A stretch of 64,000 nucleotides of DNA, from assembly GCA_964036665.1 (NCBI GenBank), contig OZ038530.1:6214501-6278500 (forward strand), written 5' to 3'. Source of the stretch: Gordius sp. MW1 (taxonomy: Eukaryota > Nematomorpha > Gordioida > Gordea > Gordiidae). Shown here one piece after another: positions 45,075 through 57,509 of the stretch. The notes beneath the pieces were generated by a model. It saw only the letters and a program-made list of their open reading frames with translations. It was not told the origin of the DNA and did no database searches. The first letter of the stretch is position 1. Every line of letters starts with the position of its first letter. The position numbers and the translations under genes are program-made.

Positions 45075-46364
45075 CAATTTGGCGAATGGTCATTTTTTTC
45101 ATTGGTCAGTAGCCAGGACACGGTTTAAAAGGATATAAATACATAAGAGACGATTAAAAAACGAAAAAAAAATTTCAAATCACAATTTGGCAAATGGTCA
45201 CTTTTTTCCATTGGTCAGTAACAATAGACGGTTTATAAATACATACGAGTCAAAAAAAACGAAAAAAAAATTTTGATTTACACTTTGATCAATGGTGATT
45301 TTTTCCATTGGTCAACAGCCAACGGACGGCCAAAAAGTCACATTATCAATGGTATTAACAAAAACAATATATTAATTTGAAAAAAAAATGAAAAAAAAAA
45401 TTTGATTCACACTTTGGCCAATGGTCATTTTTTCCATTGGTCAGCAGCCAACGGACGGCCTAAAAGTCACATTATCAATGGTATTAACAAGAACAATATA
45501 TTAATTTAAAAAAAAAAAAAAATTTTGATTCACACTTTGGCCAATGGTGATTTTTTTCATTGGCCAGTAGCCAGCGGACGGTCAAAAAGTCATATAATCA
45601 ATGGTATTAACAAGAACAATATATTAATTTAATTTAAAAAAAAATAAAAATTTTGCCCTCTCCGGGATTCGAACCCACATTAGTAGAGGCATAAGCTTTT
45701 GTAGGGGCACAGGGACCCATATCAATAGGGGCATAGGCATTTGTAGGGGAGGGCACAGGGTAATTAGCAATGTTAACCAATTCAAAAACGAAAAAAAAAA
45801 TTTCGATTTATACTTTGGCCAATGGTCATCTTTCCATTGGTCAGTAGCCAGAACACTGTCAAAAAGTCATATTATCAATGGTATTAACAAGAATAATATA
45901 TTAATTTAATTTAAAAAAAATAGAAATTTTGCCCTCTCCGGGATTAGAACCCACATTAGTAAAGGCATAAGCTTTTGTAGGGGCACAGGGACCCACATTA
46001 GTAAAGGCATAGGCTTTTGTTTAGGTACCCATATTAGTAGAGGCGTAGGCCCTTGTAGGAAAGGGCATAGGGTATTTATCAATGTTAACCTAATATACCC
46101 AATTCAAAGACGAAAATAAAATTTCGATTTATTTGGCCAATGGTCATTTTTTTCATTGGTCAGTAGCCAGCGGACGGTCAAAAATTCATATTATCATGTT
46201 ATTAATAAGAACAAAATATTAATTTAATTTAAAAAAATTAAAAAAAAAATTCGTCCTCTCCTTGGCTTGAACTTAAGACCTCCAGGTCATAAAGCTGGCG
46301 CTAATAACTTGGTGGACGACGGACGGACAACAAAAAACGAGCCCATAAATTGCATAGCAATTAA
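45075..46364 (+). repeat. Composite repeat family, copy 5 (5' end missing)
   Basis: It starts in the ~120-bp hairpin array (GGCGAATGGTCATTTTTTTC at 45080). It alternates array units with B-box modules (GGGATTCGAACCC near 45663, GGGATTAGAACCC near 45940) and 45-bp repeats of the type GGCATAAGCTTTTGTAGGGGC. It carries a tRNA-like module at about 46255-46315 and ends with TTGCATAGCAATTAA. Confidence 0.75.
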
Positions 46365-46585
46365 AAATAACTTTCACAATGATTGCAGGTAGCATAGTTC
46401 GATGACTTATAATGGTCCCAAACCATTAACTTTTTTTCTTCTTCAGTATCAAAATTATCTAAATTTAACATAGTCTCTAAAGTATAAAAATAATATTTAA
46501 CATTAAATAACGGTTGACTTAAAATGTTAGCAAAAATATGGGAATTTTTTTGAAAGTTGAACCCCATAATATAAGTAAAAAGCTA
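46365..46585. other. Short spacer between two inverted composite repeats
   Basis: About 220 bp of AT-rich sequence between the 3' ends of copies 5 and 6, which point towards each other. A minus-strand open frame (46361-46567) shows no recognisable domain. Confidence 0.4.
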
Positions 46586-47954
46586 TTAATTGCTATGCAA
46601 TTTATGGGCTTGGGCTCGTTTTTTGGTGTCCGTCCGTCCGTCCACCAAGTTATTTGCCCCAGCTTTCTGACCTGGAGGTTCGAGTTCAATCCCAGGAGAG
46701 GACGAATTTTTTTTTAAATTAAATTAATATTTTGTTCTTGTTAATACTATTGATAAAATGACTTTTTGACCGTCCGCTGGCTCCTACCACTGAAAAAATG
46801 ACCAATGGCCAGATAAATCGAATTTTTTTTTCGTTTTTGAATTGGTTAACATTGATAATTACCCTATGCCCTCCCCTGCCTATGCCTCTACTGATATGGG
46901 TCCTTATGCCCCTACAAAAGCATGTGCCTCTACTGATGTGGGTTCGAATCCCGGCGAGGGCAAAATTTTTTTTTTAAATTAAATTAATATATTGTTCCTG
47001 TTAATACCATTGATAATATGACTTTTTGGCCGTCCGCTGACTCCTGACCAATGAAAATATGACCATTGGCCAAATAAATCGGATTTTTTTTTCGTTTTTG
47101 AATTGGTATATTAGGTTAACATTGATAATTACCCTATGCCCTCCCCTACAAGGGCCTATGCGTCTACTGATATGGGTCCCTGAGTCCCTACAAAAGCCTA
47201 TGCCTCTACTGATGTGGGTTCGAATCCCGGCGAGGGCAGATTCTTAATTGCTGGTTCAAATCCCGGAGAGGGCAAAATTTTTATTTTTTTTAAATTAAAT
47301 TAATATATTGATCTTGATAATACCATTTATAATATGACTTTTTGACCTTCCGCTGGCTACTGACCAATGAAAAAAATGACCGTTGGCTAAATAAATCGAA
47401 TTTTTTTTCCGTGTTTGAATAGTTATATTAGGTTAACATTGATAATTACCCTGTGCCCTCCCCTACAAGGGCCTATGCCTCTACTGATATGGGTCCCTGT
47501 GCCCCTACAAAAGCCTATGCCTCTACTAATGTGGGTTCGACTCCAGGAAAGGGCAAATTTTTTTTTTTTAATTAAATTAATATATTGTTCTTGTTAATAC
47601 CCTTGATAATACGACTTTTTAACCGTGTCCTGGCTACTGACCAATGAAAAAAATCACCATTGGCCAAATTGTGATTCGAAATTTTTTTTCGTTTTTTTTC
47701 AAATTAATATATTGTTTTTGTTAATACCATTGATAATATGGCTTTTTGGCCGTCCGCTGGCTGCTGACCAATGGAAAAAATCACCATTGGCCAAAGTGTG
47801 AATCGAATTTTTTTTCGTTTTTTTCGACTCGTATGTATTTAAAACCGTCTTTTAATACTGACCAATGGAAAAAAATGATCATTGGCCAAATTGTGATTTG
47901 AATTTTTTTTTCGTTTTTTTCGGCTCTTATGTATTTTGTTCTCGTTAATACCAT
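46586..47954 (-). repeat. Composite repeat family, copy 6 (inverse)
   Basis: It begins with AATTGCTATGCAATTTATGGGC, then GTCCGTCCGTCCACC, and a tRNA-like module (46640-46712 with CCAGCTTTCTGACCTGG and GAGTTCAATCCC). Next come three to four ~320-bp blocks combining a B-box (GGGTTCGAATCCCGG at about 46938 and 47218) with array hairpins. It ends near 47950 without the GGGCCTTCGGCCC end, abutting a Helitron fragment. Confidence 0.75.
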
Positions 47955-48227
47955 TGATAAAATTTATTTATTTAATTTAAAATAATTTTGACCGTATACT
48001 GTAACATTTTTATTATACTTTTAAATATTTAATTCGAGAAAACTTCAACCTTGTATGTATGACGTCATTATTGTATAAGATGCTATAAATGAAACTGGCC
48101 AGGAAATGTCCGATATTTTTAAAACGAAAAGGTATTTTAGGAATCTGAAAAAGCTATCTTACCCCTGGCCGCCCTGGGCATCTACGGCTAAATTTTCGCG
48201 CGAATCGGGCCGGTAGTTTCAGGTTTA
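47955..48227 (-). repeat. Helitron fragment (inverse)
   Basis: It contains TTTTGACCGTATACTGTAAC, TATGACGTCATTATTGTAT, TTTTAAAACGAAAAGG, TGGCCGCCCTGGGCATCTAC, and GAATCGGGCCGGTAGTTTC. This is the reverse complement of the blocks at 10960-11160 and 20990-21240. No terminus is preserved. Confidence 0.7.
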
Positions 48228-48830
48228 GAGATTTTATATCGGAAAATATTCATCATTTTATTATATAATAAACATATTCATTATAAATTATGGAACAAAA
48301 AAGTTTAGTTTTTCTCTACACATGATATACCTAGACCTACTACGATACCCCTCTAACTCTATTATTCCTCTCCAGCTCCACAACTTCCCTTTTGTTGCCA
48401 CGCTTTGTGACTTCTTTGAGATTTTATATTGGAAAATATTCATCATTTTATTATATAATAAACATTTTCATTTAAATTATGGCAGCAAAAAAGTTTAGTT
48501 TTTCTTTACACGTGATATACCTAGACCTACTACGATACACTTCTAACTCTACTATTCCTCTCCAGCTCCACAACTTCCCTTTTGTTGCCACGCTTTGTGA
48601 CTCCTTCGAGATTTTATATCGGAAAATATTCATCATTTTATTATATAATAAACATATTTTATAAATTATGGCAGCAAAAAAGTTTAGGTTTTCTCTACAC
48701 ATGATATACCTAGACCTACTACGATACCCCTCTAACTCTACTATTCCTCTCCAGCCCACAACTTCCCTTTGGTTGCCACGCTTTGTGACTCCTTCGAGAT
48801 TTTATACCGGAAAATATTCATATCGCCCCT
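48228..48830. repeat. Tandem array, ~190-bp unit, about 3.2 copies
   Basis: GAGATTTTATATCGGAAAAT starts at 48228, 48418, 48608 and 48796 (periods 190, 190 and 188). Each unit contains ATACCTAGACCTACTACGAT and CCACAACTTCCCTTTTG. Units are about 95% alike by eye. A long open frame across two units on the minus strand is a by-product of the repetition. Confidence 0.9.
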
Positions 48831-50189
48831 TTTAAGATTCATCAGTTAAGTTACTTGTGCAACTAACTTTTCCCTTCCCACTCTATCATAAAATCAATAA
48901 TATAAGTTATATATTTCGTGGGGGTATTCGTTTTCCTTACCCATGTGACGTAATCGATTGAGGGGTGGAGATGTAGTTTGTTTAACAAGTATTGATAAAA
49001 CTTACCACATAATTATCATGTTATTGATCCTCATTTTATTCCTCACCGCAATTATGGGTGCAAAAGTAATAACAATTGATGCCCGTGTTTGTTAGTAGAT
49101 TTACAAGTTTTAGTAAGGAATGATAGTTACTATTGTAGGGAGAGGCATAAAGTGGCGACTGCCCCCCCTAAATTTAAAAAACATTAATATTTAAAAAAAA
49201 CTATGACTAAAATTTCAAAACATCGATTCGCCCCTCCCTAAATCATAATTGCCCCCTTCTAGCTCCAATCCTGCCTACGCCCATATTGTATGTATGTTGT
49301 TATTATTGTATCATCGCACATGCTACAAGCGAGATAAAACTTCCCACCCCACATGTCTTGCCTGTATGCCATCCTCTATGAATAGATATTAATTGCAATG
49401 TAATTTATGGTTTTTTATCCCATTATCCTATAAATAAATTCTAACTTTCCTAAGCTAACTTCTTAAATTTTAACAGACGATCTAAATTACTAAAAAAAAA
49501 TTATAAAAAAGACGTAATTCACCTAAAGACAAAAACAGATTTACACGGTTAAGAATAATGGAAATTAAAAAATTCAATGGATTGTTTGACCTTATAAAAT
49601 AATTCAATTTTTGGCTGTCATAAGAAGATCGCTAATTCCATTAGTATTTTTCGTTAATTAAAATCGACATGAATTAAGTTGTATCGTTATTGGGATTACT
49701 TATTTATAAAGCTTGATTCGCTGCAAAAAAAAACAAAATTTATTACACCTGTAATTTTACTGACTGAATATAACCATAGTCTAAACTCTAAAGAAAGACA
49801 ATATATCACCTAAACTCAGATCTAAGGAAAATATTCGAAATTTGGACCAATACTCTAAAATTCATATTTTACACTACACCTATTAACTTTAATGTTTTTT
49901 TGAAATTTACCGCAGTAATTTCAGGTCACTAAAATTGTGGGAAATAAAGTATTTCTCCTAATCCTATTGCTTTACTGGTTTCTCCCCTTTCCCCTCTCCT
50001 AAGAATTATAGCAAGGTTAGTTAGTTTAGTAGTGCAGCAGTGATTGACAAAAATGCTTAGCGCGAGCGCTCATAAAACGAATTCATTGCCAAGGTTAATC
50101 TAATCCGCCACACACACACAACCACCATCACACAGTGCAGCAGCAGTACTATTCATACCCACCCCTCGGGGGGGGGGCATAGCTTTTCG
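48831..50189. other. No gene recognised; transposon-end fragment at 49137-49290
   Basis: AT-rich sequence. 49137-49290 holds CGACTGCCCCCCCTAAATTT and ends CTGCCTACGCCCAT, a relative of the GGGCGTAGCC-type ends at 10012 and 24225. A CA/ACC microsatellite lies near 50110 and a G run near 50168. Confidence 0.45.
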
Positions 50190-50690
50190 ATACCCTTCAA
50201 GTTATTTGCCCCAGCTTTCTGACCTGGAGGTTCGAGTTCAAGCCCAGGAGAGGACAATTTTTTTTAATTAAATTAATATTTTGTTCTTGTTAATACCATT
50301 GATAATATAACTTTTTGACCGTCCGCTGGCTGCTGACCAATGAAAAAAATGACCATGGTCAAATAAATCGAATTTTTTTCCGTGTTTTAATTGGTATATT
50401 AGGTTAACATTGATAATTACCCTCTGCCCTCCACAACAAGGGCCTATGCCTCTACTGATGTGGGTTCGAATCCCGGCGAGGGCAAATTCTTAATTTTTAA
50501 TTAATATATCGTTCTTGTTAATACCATTTATAATGTGACTTTTTGACCTTCCGCTGGCTACTGACCAATGAAAAAAATGATCATTGTTCAAATTGTGATT
50601 GAAATTTTTTTTTCGTTTTTTTTTTCAAATTAATATATTGTTTTTGTTAATACCGTTGATTTGAATTGGTATATTAGGTTAATAATAAAC
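50190..50690 (-). repeat. Composite repeat family, copy 7 (inverse fragment)
   Basis: A tRNA-like module (50198-50260: CCAGCTTTCTGACCTGG, GAGTTCAAGCCCAGG) is followed by array hairpins and a B-box module (GGGTTCGAATCCCGG at about 50461). Both family ends are missing. It stops about 60 bp before the membrane-protein gene. Confidence 0.7.
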
Positions 50691-50739
50691 GTTTATGTAT
50701 CCCCAACCATTATACAATTAAAATTATATTTTATGCTAG

Positions 50740-52601
50740 AGGAAGGGAAGTTTGCATAGTTACGCGTTTAAGGACTTGTTTTATCACAGTCTGTATGATC
50801 AGCTTTGGCCAAATAATACCATTTCCGAGACTTTAAATATGGCTGAAGGACGAAGTGCTAACGAGAAAGAGAAGATCAAAAAATGGCTAATATTGCTTTC
50901 GACGAAATGTTTTGGGTTTGTGACGGTAAAACCTTCAATCGGTGGAACTTATGTATCTTCTTTGGCATTTAAAATATTACCCGAGCCAATTTATGATATT
51001 GATAGAGTGGTCGCTTCAATTTGGCTATATCAACAAGGGAAATATGCATTAAGCCGCAACACTCCATCCGACAACAAATCTCAGGGATACGTTATTTTGA
51101 TTGGAACACTTGTGCTGGGGAGCGTGTTGGTGTTAGCTACATTATTTATACTACGTTTATCGATGTCCAAAAAGAAGTTAATCTCGGCACCTATAATATA
51201 TCATCGCATTAGTCGAAATGGTAAGAAGCATATTGAGTCTAATAGAACGTTACATCGCAATTTGTATGTTATTAAAAGGTGTCCAAATGGCATCATCAAT
51301 TTTGGTGGTCTATTCAAGATTAAGTGGACAATTACATTGTCGATGTGTGGAAAGTTTTGCTAGACTCATTGAGATCCACTATAACTGCAATGTCATATTA
51401 GACGTTTGGAACCTCGCGGTATTAATATGATAGCTTACTTATAAATTTACCAATCTATTTTTAACACAGATGTAGCTTTACTCGTTTCTATTCAATACGG
51501 CAGAAAGGTCCTCTAAATCCGGGAATTTGGTTGGAAGGACATATGAATCGATGTCAAGCTATTGTGATTGTGCTAACAACTGAATTGTCCTACAGTCAAC
51601 GCCCATCGATCAATTGCCGTCAAACTTTATTACTCTCAAATAAATTAAAATCGTATGGTTTTTCAAAATCAAAGTATAAAACTAAGAACTGTAGTGGTCC
51701 ATTATCCAATCCTAACGGAAACGATAAATTTGCTCATTTTAAAGATAATTGCTCAAAAAAAGTTAAGCAAACAAGCAATTTAGGAGTTAAGGAAATGCCT
51801 TGGCCTGATCTTTTAAAACCTTGCTTAGATATTTTGAGAAATTCCTCACGGTTAATCGACGATCTCGGACCCTTTGCCAACAAAACGATGCTTGTCAATT
51901 TTAAATATCTTAGTTTTAAACAAAATACTCAAGACGATGGTAAAACACCAAATATTTTGTCACACTGTTTGGGTCTACCTTCAAAAATGACCTTAAAAAT
52001 ACCCATTATTAATATTGAATTGGGAGATATTCAAAAGTCGCTTGTGTCTTTTTGGCAAAGTTCTAATGCTTACTTAAATCGCGAAGTTGCCTCCTCACAA
52101 CATCACAATCTACGAATATGTAAAATTCTTTCACTGACAAATATTCTTTCGAAACTTAATTTACCAAGCAATATTTCACATGGACGAAGACACAGTTTAA
52201 GCTCATTTCCACAGAATTCTGATATTGTTCGTGAGTTTTCTTTAGAAAGCTATGCACTTCTAGCTTTCGAATCATCGTTTAAAAGGGTTAGTAACGATGA
52301 AAGTGCGCATACCCAAGCAATCCCGCTAACCTCACCAATGATGTCCACTTTTAACATAGCCGATGAAGGCCTATGCGAGATGTCACGTTTATTTCAGCCA
52401 CCTCTTGATGAACCCTCTTCTACATCCTTTCATAGCTTAGATGTTAATGTGCGTGATGATATTGAAGTTGGTGGGATTTTACCCTCTTACGAAACCATGA
52501 AGGGGGAGCGTAGAGAGGTGGAATGCGACGTTTTAATTCATCCTGATCCTTCTTACTTTGATGTACCAAGTTATCAGGCTATGACTGGTGTAACGCTATG
52601 A
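50740..52601 (+). CDS. Probable single-pass membrane protein of unknown family
   Basis: A plus-strand frame runs from about 50740 to a stop at 51361-51363; the first ATG that reads well is at 50839 (MAEGRSANEKEKIKKW). It contains one clear membrane segment (YVILIGTLVLGSVLVLATLF, about 51088-51147) followed by basic LRLSMSKKK, suggesting an extracellular N-terminus and a cytoplasmic tail. A second frame, 51470-52601, is open for about 375 codons and ends with ILPSYETMKGE, DVPSYQAMTG and a TGV-like tail. One possible join is a donor at 51276 (AAG/GTGTCC) to the acceptor CACAG at 51469, giving an in-frame Arg codon; other joins exist. The long uninterrupted frame in AT-rich DNA and its serine-rich, proline-containing tail argue for a real gene. 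No family is recognised. Confidence 0.55.
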
Positions 52602-54132
52602 ATTAAGATCAATCAATGCATGGTTGTAACATGGCTATTATTAATCCAGTGTGAAAAGCATATAATTAGTTATAATTTATGTAACTCGTGTTCCGATAGT
52701 TTAAGAGTTATGCCATTTTCTTCGAATGAATCCTTCTATACTGATATGTTGTTTTAAACATGAACAAATTGTGTATACTTTGTATCATATAAAGTTGAAT
52801 ACTAGCCAATGTTTGAGCAAGCGATTTTATATGAGTATTTTATCAATAAAATATTAATTAAATAACTTTTTAAAGTTTGTTACAACCCTTGAGCTAAGAT
52901 TAAAGTTTTTTGTCACTTAATGCGAAATTATAAACTCACCTTAAATTAATGAATTATATGGGTGTTGAAACGAGTGACTATCTTTTGTCATATCATAAGC
53001 TAATTTTTTTATTCTATGTTTTTTATTACATAAAGTATTTGATTGTAGATCGACATAATGATCTGTTTGTATAAAATGGTCTGATATGTTGGATGGTGTG
53101 GACAGGTATGCACAAAGTTGATTGAGTAAACTGGTCTACAGTAATAACAAACCCTAAAACCCAATCCTTATAGCTTTGTGCTGATCAGAATCATAGACTA
53201 GATCGATTGCTGATCAACGCACAATGTGTACCATTTTTTCCACCATTTTAATGATAGATTTTTATAAATTAATAAACTTAAAAAGGTTACTAAAAAATAT
53301 TGAATTGGGTAGATATCAAAAACAGCATCCTAAATAAATATCATTTACACAATACATAAAAATTAAATATGTAAAAACTGTGATGAAAGTTTGTTTAATA
53401 ATATAGCGCCATTTATATTTTATATAATATTAATTTTATGACATTCGTTCAAATTTATTAACTAGTGAGGAAGGTAAATTGAACAGCGCAAAATTACATG
53501 GTTGAAATACACCAGTTGTTGTCTTCAAAATGGAGGAAAATTTGACACACAATTTACCATATGAAACATATGGCATGAGCAGTCTATCTAGTATATGTTT
53601 TCCGTTTTTCCTTATACGCCGAGTTTTTCAAAAAATTGAATTCAAAGTTGCTAAAATAAACTTTTTACCCTTTTTTAAAGGTGTATACTACGAAAGCAAA
53701 TTACTCAAACTTAAAAAAACGTGTAAGTTGTAAAACTAATTTACGGCCCAAACTTTAATAATTTGTCTTTGCCTTAATTAGTTTTTGATTTATATTAAAA
53801 ATTCACTTAATCCATGTATTTTACATGGCAAAATCGCGTCAGACCTATTTGGTCCCTCTTCCGTATCCCATGGCTTATATGCATATGAAAATATTGTATG
53901 TGGTGTGGGTTGGTGTGTTATGAACCTACAACTATACGCCCTTTCTCACCCTTTATGAGCACTAAGGTTATTCTCTATGCTATCCCTTTTTCACTCGCGT
54001 ATTGCAATTACAATAGGCCAAATTTTAATACCAAGAATTTCAACTATTCGCAAAATAAACAATGATTAGGGAAGGGATGGAGACTTAATGTCAGACGCGA
54101 TTTGGCAATATAAAATATAAGGCGTTAGTTAA
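52602..54132. other. 3' flank of the membrane-protein gene; no further gene
   Basis: AATAAAATATT near 52847 is a possible polyadenylation signal. The rest is AT-rich. A 67-codon frame at 53530-53733 (MEENLTHNLPYETYG...) has no recognisable domain. Confidence 0.4.
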
Positions 54133-54714
54133 TCTATCTATATATATAAAAATCTAGGTCCCTTTTTTGAATGCTAATAACTTTTAGAGTTCTCAACCGA
54201 TTGCCACCAAATTTGGCCAGATTATTGCCTTAGCATTGTAGATGGTTTATAGATACTTTTTATCAACCTGCGACAGCGGGAACCATGTTTTGTGGTAGTC
54301 TATACCGCCATCTACCGGACTTCAATCACAACGCTTATCTTAATTATTATTTTGCCAAATGTTTTTTTACCATTCATTTGTCACATATTTCTCTATTTTC
54401 TATTCAACTTGGTGATCCTTTTTACTTTATATATATCTTTGACAAATAAATAATTAAAAACCGCAAAGCATCAAAAATTTCATATTATAAAAATAACGCG
54501 AGCTCTTTTATACGTTTACATAATAAGCGTTTGACGAGCGAAATGTTATTATAAGAAACAACGAGGGCCTCAAGAATCACTTTTATGGTTTCTTAAAAGA
54601 GTATCTTTGCCATTTTATAATACCACTAAAAGGATATATTTTTGCTTACAAATTTTTGTAAATATTACATTTTTATTTCTAATAATTTTTTTATATACAA
54701 TTCGCCCTATTTGC

Positions 54715-55395
54715 AGTTTAAAACACCACTAAGAAGGAGTGGCAGTTTGCACTATTTTAATATACCACTACAAAGGATTGGCAGGTAATACCATTATATT
54801 TTTGCCTACTGATTTTTGTAAATATTACACTTTTACTTTAATAATCTTTTTGCATACAATTAGCCCTATTTGCAGTTTAAAATACCACTACAAAGGATTG
54901 GCAGGTAATACCATTATTTTTGCCTACTGATTTTTATAAATATACATTTTTCTCTAATAATTTTTTTGCATACAATTTGCCTTATGCAGTTTAAAATACC
55001 ATTAAGAATTGGCAGTTTCCACTATTTTAATATACCACTACAAAGGATTGGCAGGTAATACCATTATATTTTTGCTACTGATTTTTGTAAATATTACATT
55101 GTTACTCTAATAATTTTTTTGCATACAATTTGCCCTATTTGCAGAATACCACTATAAAGGATTGGCAGATAATACCATTATATTTTTGCCTACTGATTTT
55201 TGTAAATACTACATTTTGACTTTAATAATTTTTTTGCATACAATTTGCCTTATTTGCAGTTAAAAATACTACTAAGAAGGATTGGCAGTTTGCTATTTTA
55301 ATATACCACTACAAAGGATTGGCAGGTAATACCATTATATTTTTGCCTACTGATTTTTGTAAATATTACATATTTACTCTAATAATTTTTATGCA
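54715..55395 (+). repeat. Tandem array, ~118-122-bp unit, about five to six copies
   Basis: Units read ATACCACTACAAAGGATTGGC, AGGTAATACCATTATATTTTT, GCCTACTGATTTTTGTAAATA, TTTTTTTGCATACAATTTGCC, TATTTGCAGTTTAAA. They start near 54760, 54880, 55030, 55145 and 55300. It sits immediately upstream of the helicase fragment, and one unit flows directly into it. Confidence 0.85.
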
Positions 55396-55401
55396 CCCAA
55401 T

Positions 55402-55842
55402 TTGCATCTTCCAGCCATACTACCACACGTTTTGCATTTGAAAATTGGGGCACTGATTATCATGTTGCGCATTATTAATCAGCCAAAACTTTGCAATGGC
55501 ACACGTCTTGCTATTAAACGCTTAATGTGCAACGTTGTTGAGGCCACGATTTTGACTGGACCTTTCACGGGAGAAGATGTCTTCATAACACGGATCCCTT
55601 TAATTCCAACAGATATGCCCTTTGAATTTAAAAGATTGCAATTTCCTTTCAAACTCGCATTTGCTATAACCATTAACAAAGCTCAAGGCCAGTCCCTTGC
55701 AATTTGTGGAATCGATTTAGAAACAGATTGTTTCTCACGTGGACAATTATATGTTGCATGTTCGCGCGTCGGCAATCCACTAAATCTCTATATCTACACA
55801 GAAAATAACATGACCAATATTGTCTATCTTCAAACATTATAG
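55402..55842 (+). pseudogene. Helitron helicase (Pif1-like), C-terminal fragment, open frame
   Basis: The frame reads LCNGTRLAIKRLMCNVVEA, ILTGPFTGEDVFITRIPLIP, FPFKLAFAITINKAQGQSLA, and RGQLYVACSRVGNPLNLYI before a stop at 55840. These are the last motifs of SF1B Pif1-family helicases (motif V TINKAQGQS and motif VI YVACSRV), which unwind DNA during rolling-circle transposition. The N-terminal Rep (HUH) domain and helicase motifs I-IV are absent. The tandem array is found where they should be, so the gene has been truncated by array expansion or deletion. The 146-codon frame is intact, suggesting a fairly young copy. Confidence 0.9.
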
Positions 55843-55850
55843 CAATTTGT

Positions 55851-56829
55851 TCCTTTCTAAGGCAGAAGTTAAGCTGCGAAGCATCTCTTACCCGAACCTA
55901 CAACCCTCTTTATAACGCCTCACTACTTTTCTGCATGAATAATTACAGTTAGTATCATTTCTATTTATCCACTCATAACTTTTAGCAATTACCATTAAAG
56001 CCCATTGATTTTACTCGCGTATAATCACCTTTAAAATTCTATAATTTTATATTTCTTTTAGCATTTCTCCCCTTTTTATTACGCCAGAGGATTATAACCA
56101 AATTTGACGAGACATTCACAAGAAGCTATAATACTGTATGGGTATTACCTTATTCTTCATAAGACCTATCTTTAATTTACCCTTTATCCATCAACTTTCC
56201 CTTGCAGGTTTTATTTTACTATTTATATCATTTTTTACGTTATACTTTCAGCCAAAATTTCATACAGCTCTTTATTACCCATACATTATTATAAGCTTTT
56301 TTTATTTTAATGCTTATATACTCTTATGAATTATTAATAAATATTTTATATCGCTTTCAAATAAATATTATGGATATTTATTTGCATTAGCATTCGGACC
56401 TTTCACATTTTAAATTATTTCATATATGACCCCATTCTTATCAAAATTCTCATAAACCTATTACTATCTCAACCTTAAATATGCTTGTAATTATATGTGT
56501 AGTTATTCTTATAAACATTTATAATTTTACATTGTGTTATAGCAGAGGATTTAGAGGAGGTGAAAAACAAAATAGCAGTTTTATAATAGTATAATCTTCG
56601 AAAGGGTTTTTGAGGAAACATCTACAATAAGCACCTTAGGTGATTAAAACAAACCTTTTAAAAAAATATTTATATTTTCTTATCAGCTAAATAGATTTAG
56701 ATATTGAGAAATCTAAGTTTTTAATAGACAATGAGGAATCTAAGTTAAATGATGAAAGTGAGTAATTTTTAGAAAATTTTATTTAAGGTAATATATACAT
56801 TTTAAAATTTCAGATTTTAAGTCAGATGT
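55851..56829. other. AT-rich sequence, possibly the 3' part of the Helitron
   Basis: No gene. ATTCGGACCTTTCACATTTT at about 56392 matches 21556. 56138-56329 is an open but hydrophobic AT-driven frame without recognisable domain. Confidence 0.4.
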
Positions 56830-57509
56830 GTTTCTACCATAGACTAATAATAAACATAGACTGCCGAACAACTGTTTTTTTGTAAGACAGTAAGAAGGCA
56901 GCCATATCTTGAGAGGACAATCAGAGCAAATCGACCTATATATAAATCTAATGAAATGAGCTCAAATTTATTAATAAATCAAGAAAATTAAATTTTTTGG
57001 GGGTTAATTAGGACAAAAAATTGTTTCAATTTATAAAAGCTTAAAATAGATAAAATTTATGTTTAAAGACTAATTACTAACAATTTAATATGTATTGTGA
57101 ACAAATAGAACTATAAATTTAGCGCCATCTATATTACATTTGAATTTCAAATTTATAGTGATAATGCTTGAGCATTTTTAAGGCAAAGTTTTTTTCAGGA
57201 ACTTATCTGTGGGAAGTATTTTAAAAAAGGGAAAGGGACGTATTTAAATTTTGTAAAACTTTTAACATGAATAAAAAAGATCCTGTTATAGAGCAAAAAA
57301 AGGTCTATATTCATAAAAAGTAAAAAATAAAAAGGTCCCTGCTACATCTGAATTGTAAATTAAACAATAAGTTTATTCAAAAATACAGTATATAACGTTT
57401 ATAAATATTGCACGATATATATAAGATCGTATTAAAACACTAATTGAATGGGATCATATCAATTACAGATTTAGTAGAGAAGGTGTAATAAATCTACCTA
57501 GATGGTCTT

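Larger units (their letters stand above)
54133..55850 (+). mobile_element. Helitron with 5' end and helicase fragment (3' end not found)
   Basis: TCTATCTATATATATAAAAATC at 54133, preceded by A, has the form of a Helitron 5' terminus. The region then holds a ~120-bp tandem array (54715-55395) and the C-terminal end of a Pif1-like helicase (55402-55842). The word CATTCGGACCTTTCACATT at about 56392 recurs near the 3' end of the Helitron at 21555, so the element may extend to about 56480. A CTRR end with hairpin was not located there. Confidence 0.6.

Noticed and set aside
48472-48759. 95-codon minus-strand frame with internal duplication
   Set aside because: It is created by the 190-bp tandem array, whose period happens to leave the frame open across two units.
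51218-51430. A 25-bp intron at about 51223-51247 joining the membrane-protein frame to ERYIAICMLLKG...
   Set aside because: The following frame then has no canonical donor that connects to the long downstream frame. A donor at 51276 explains the data better, although it is unproven.
53530-53733. 67-codon frame downstream of the membrane-protein gene
   Set aside because: Short, no domain, no conserved features. Could be chance in AT-rich sequence.
54715-55395. CRISPR-like array
   Set aside because: Units are ~120 bp and similar throughout, with no short repeat/unique spacer alternation, and the window is clearly from an animal. The same holds for the arrays at 21990-23300 and 48228-48830.
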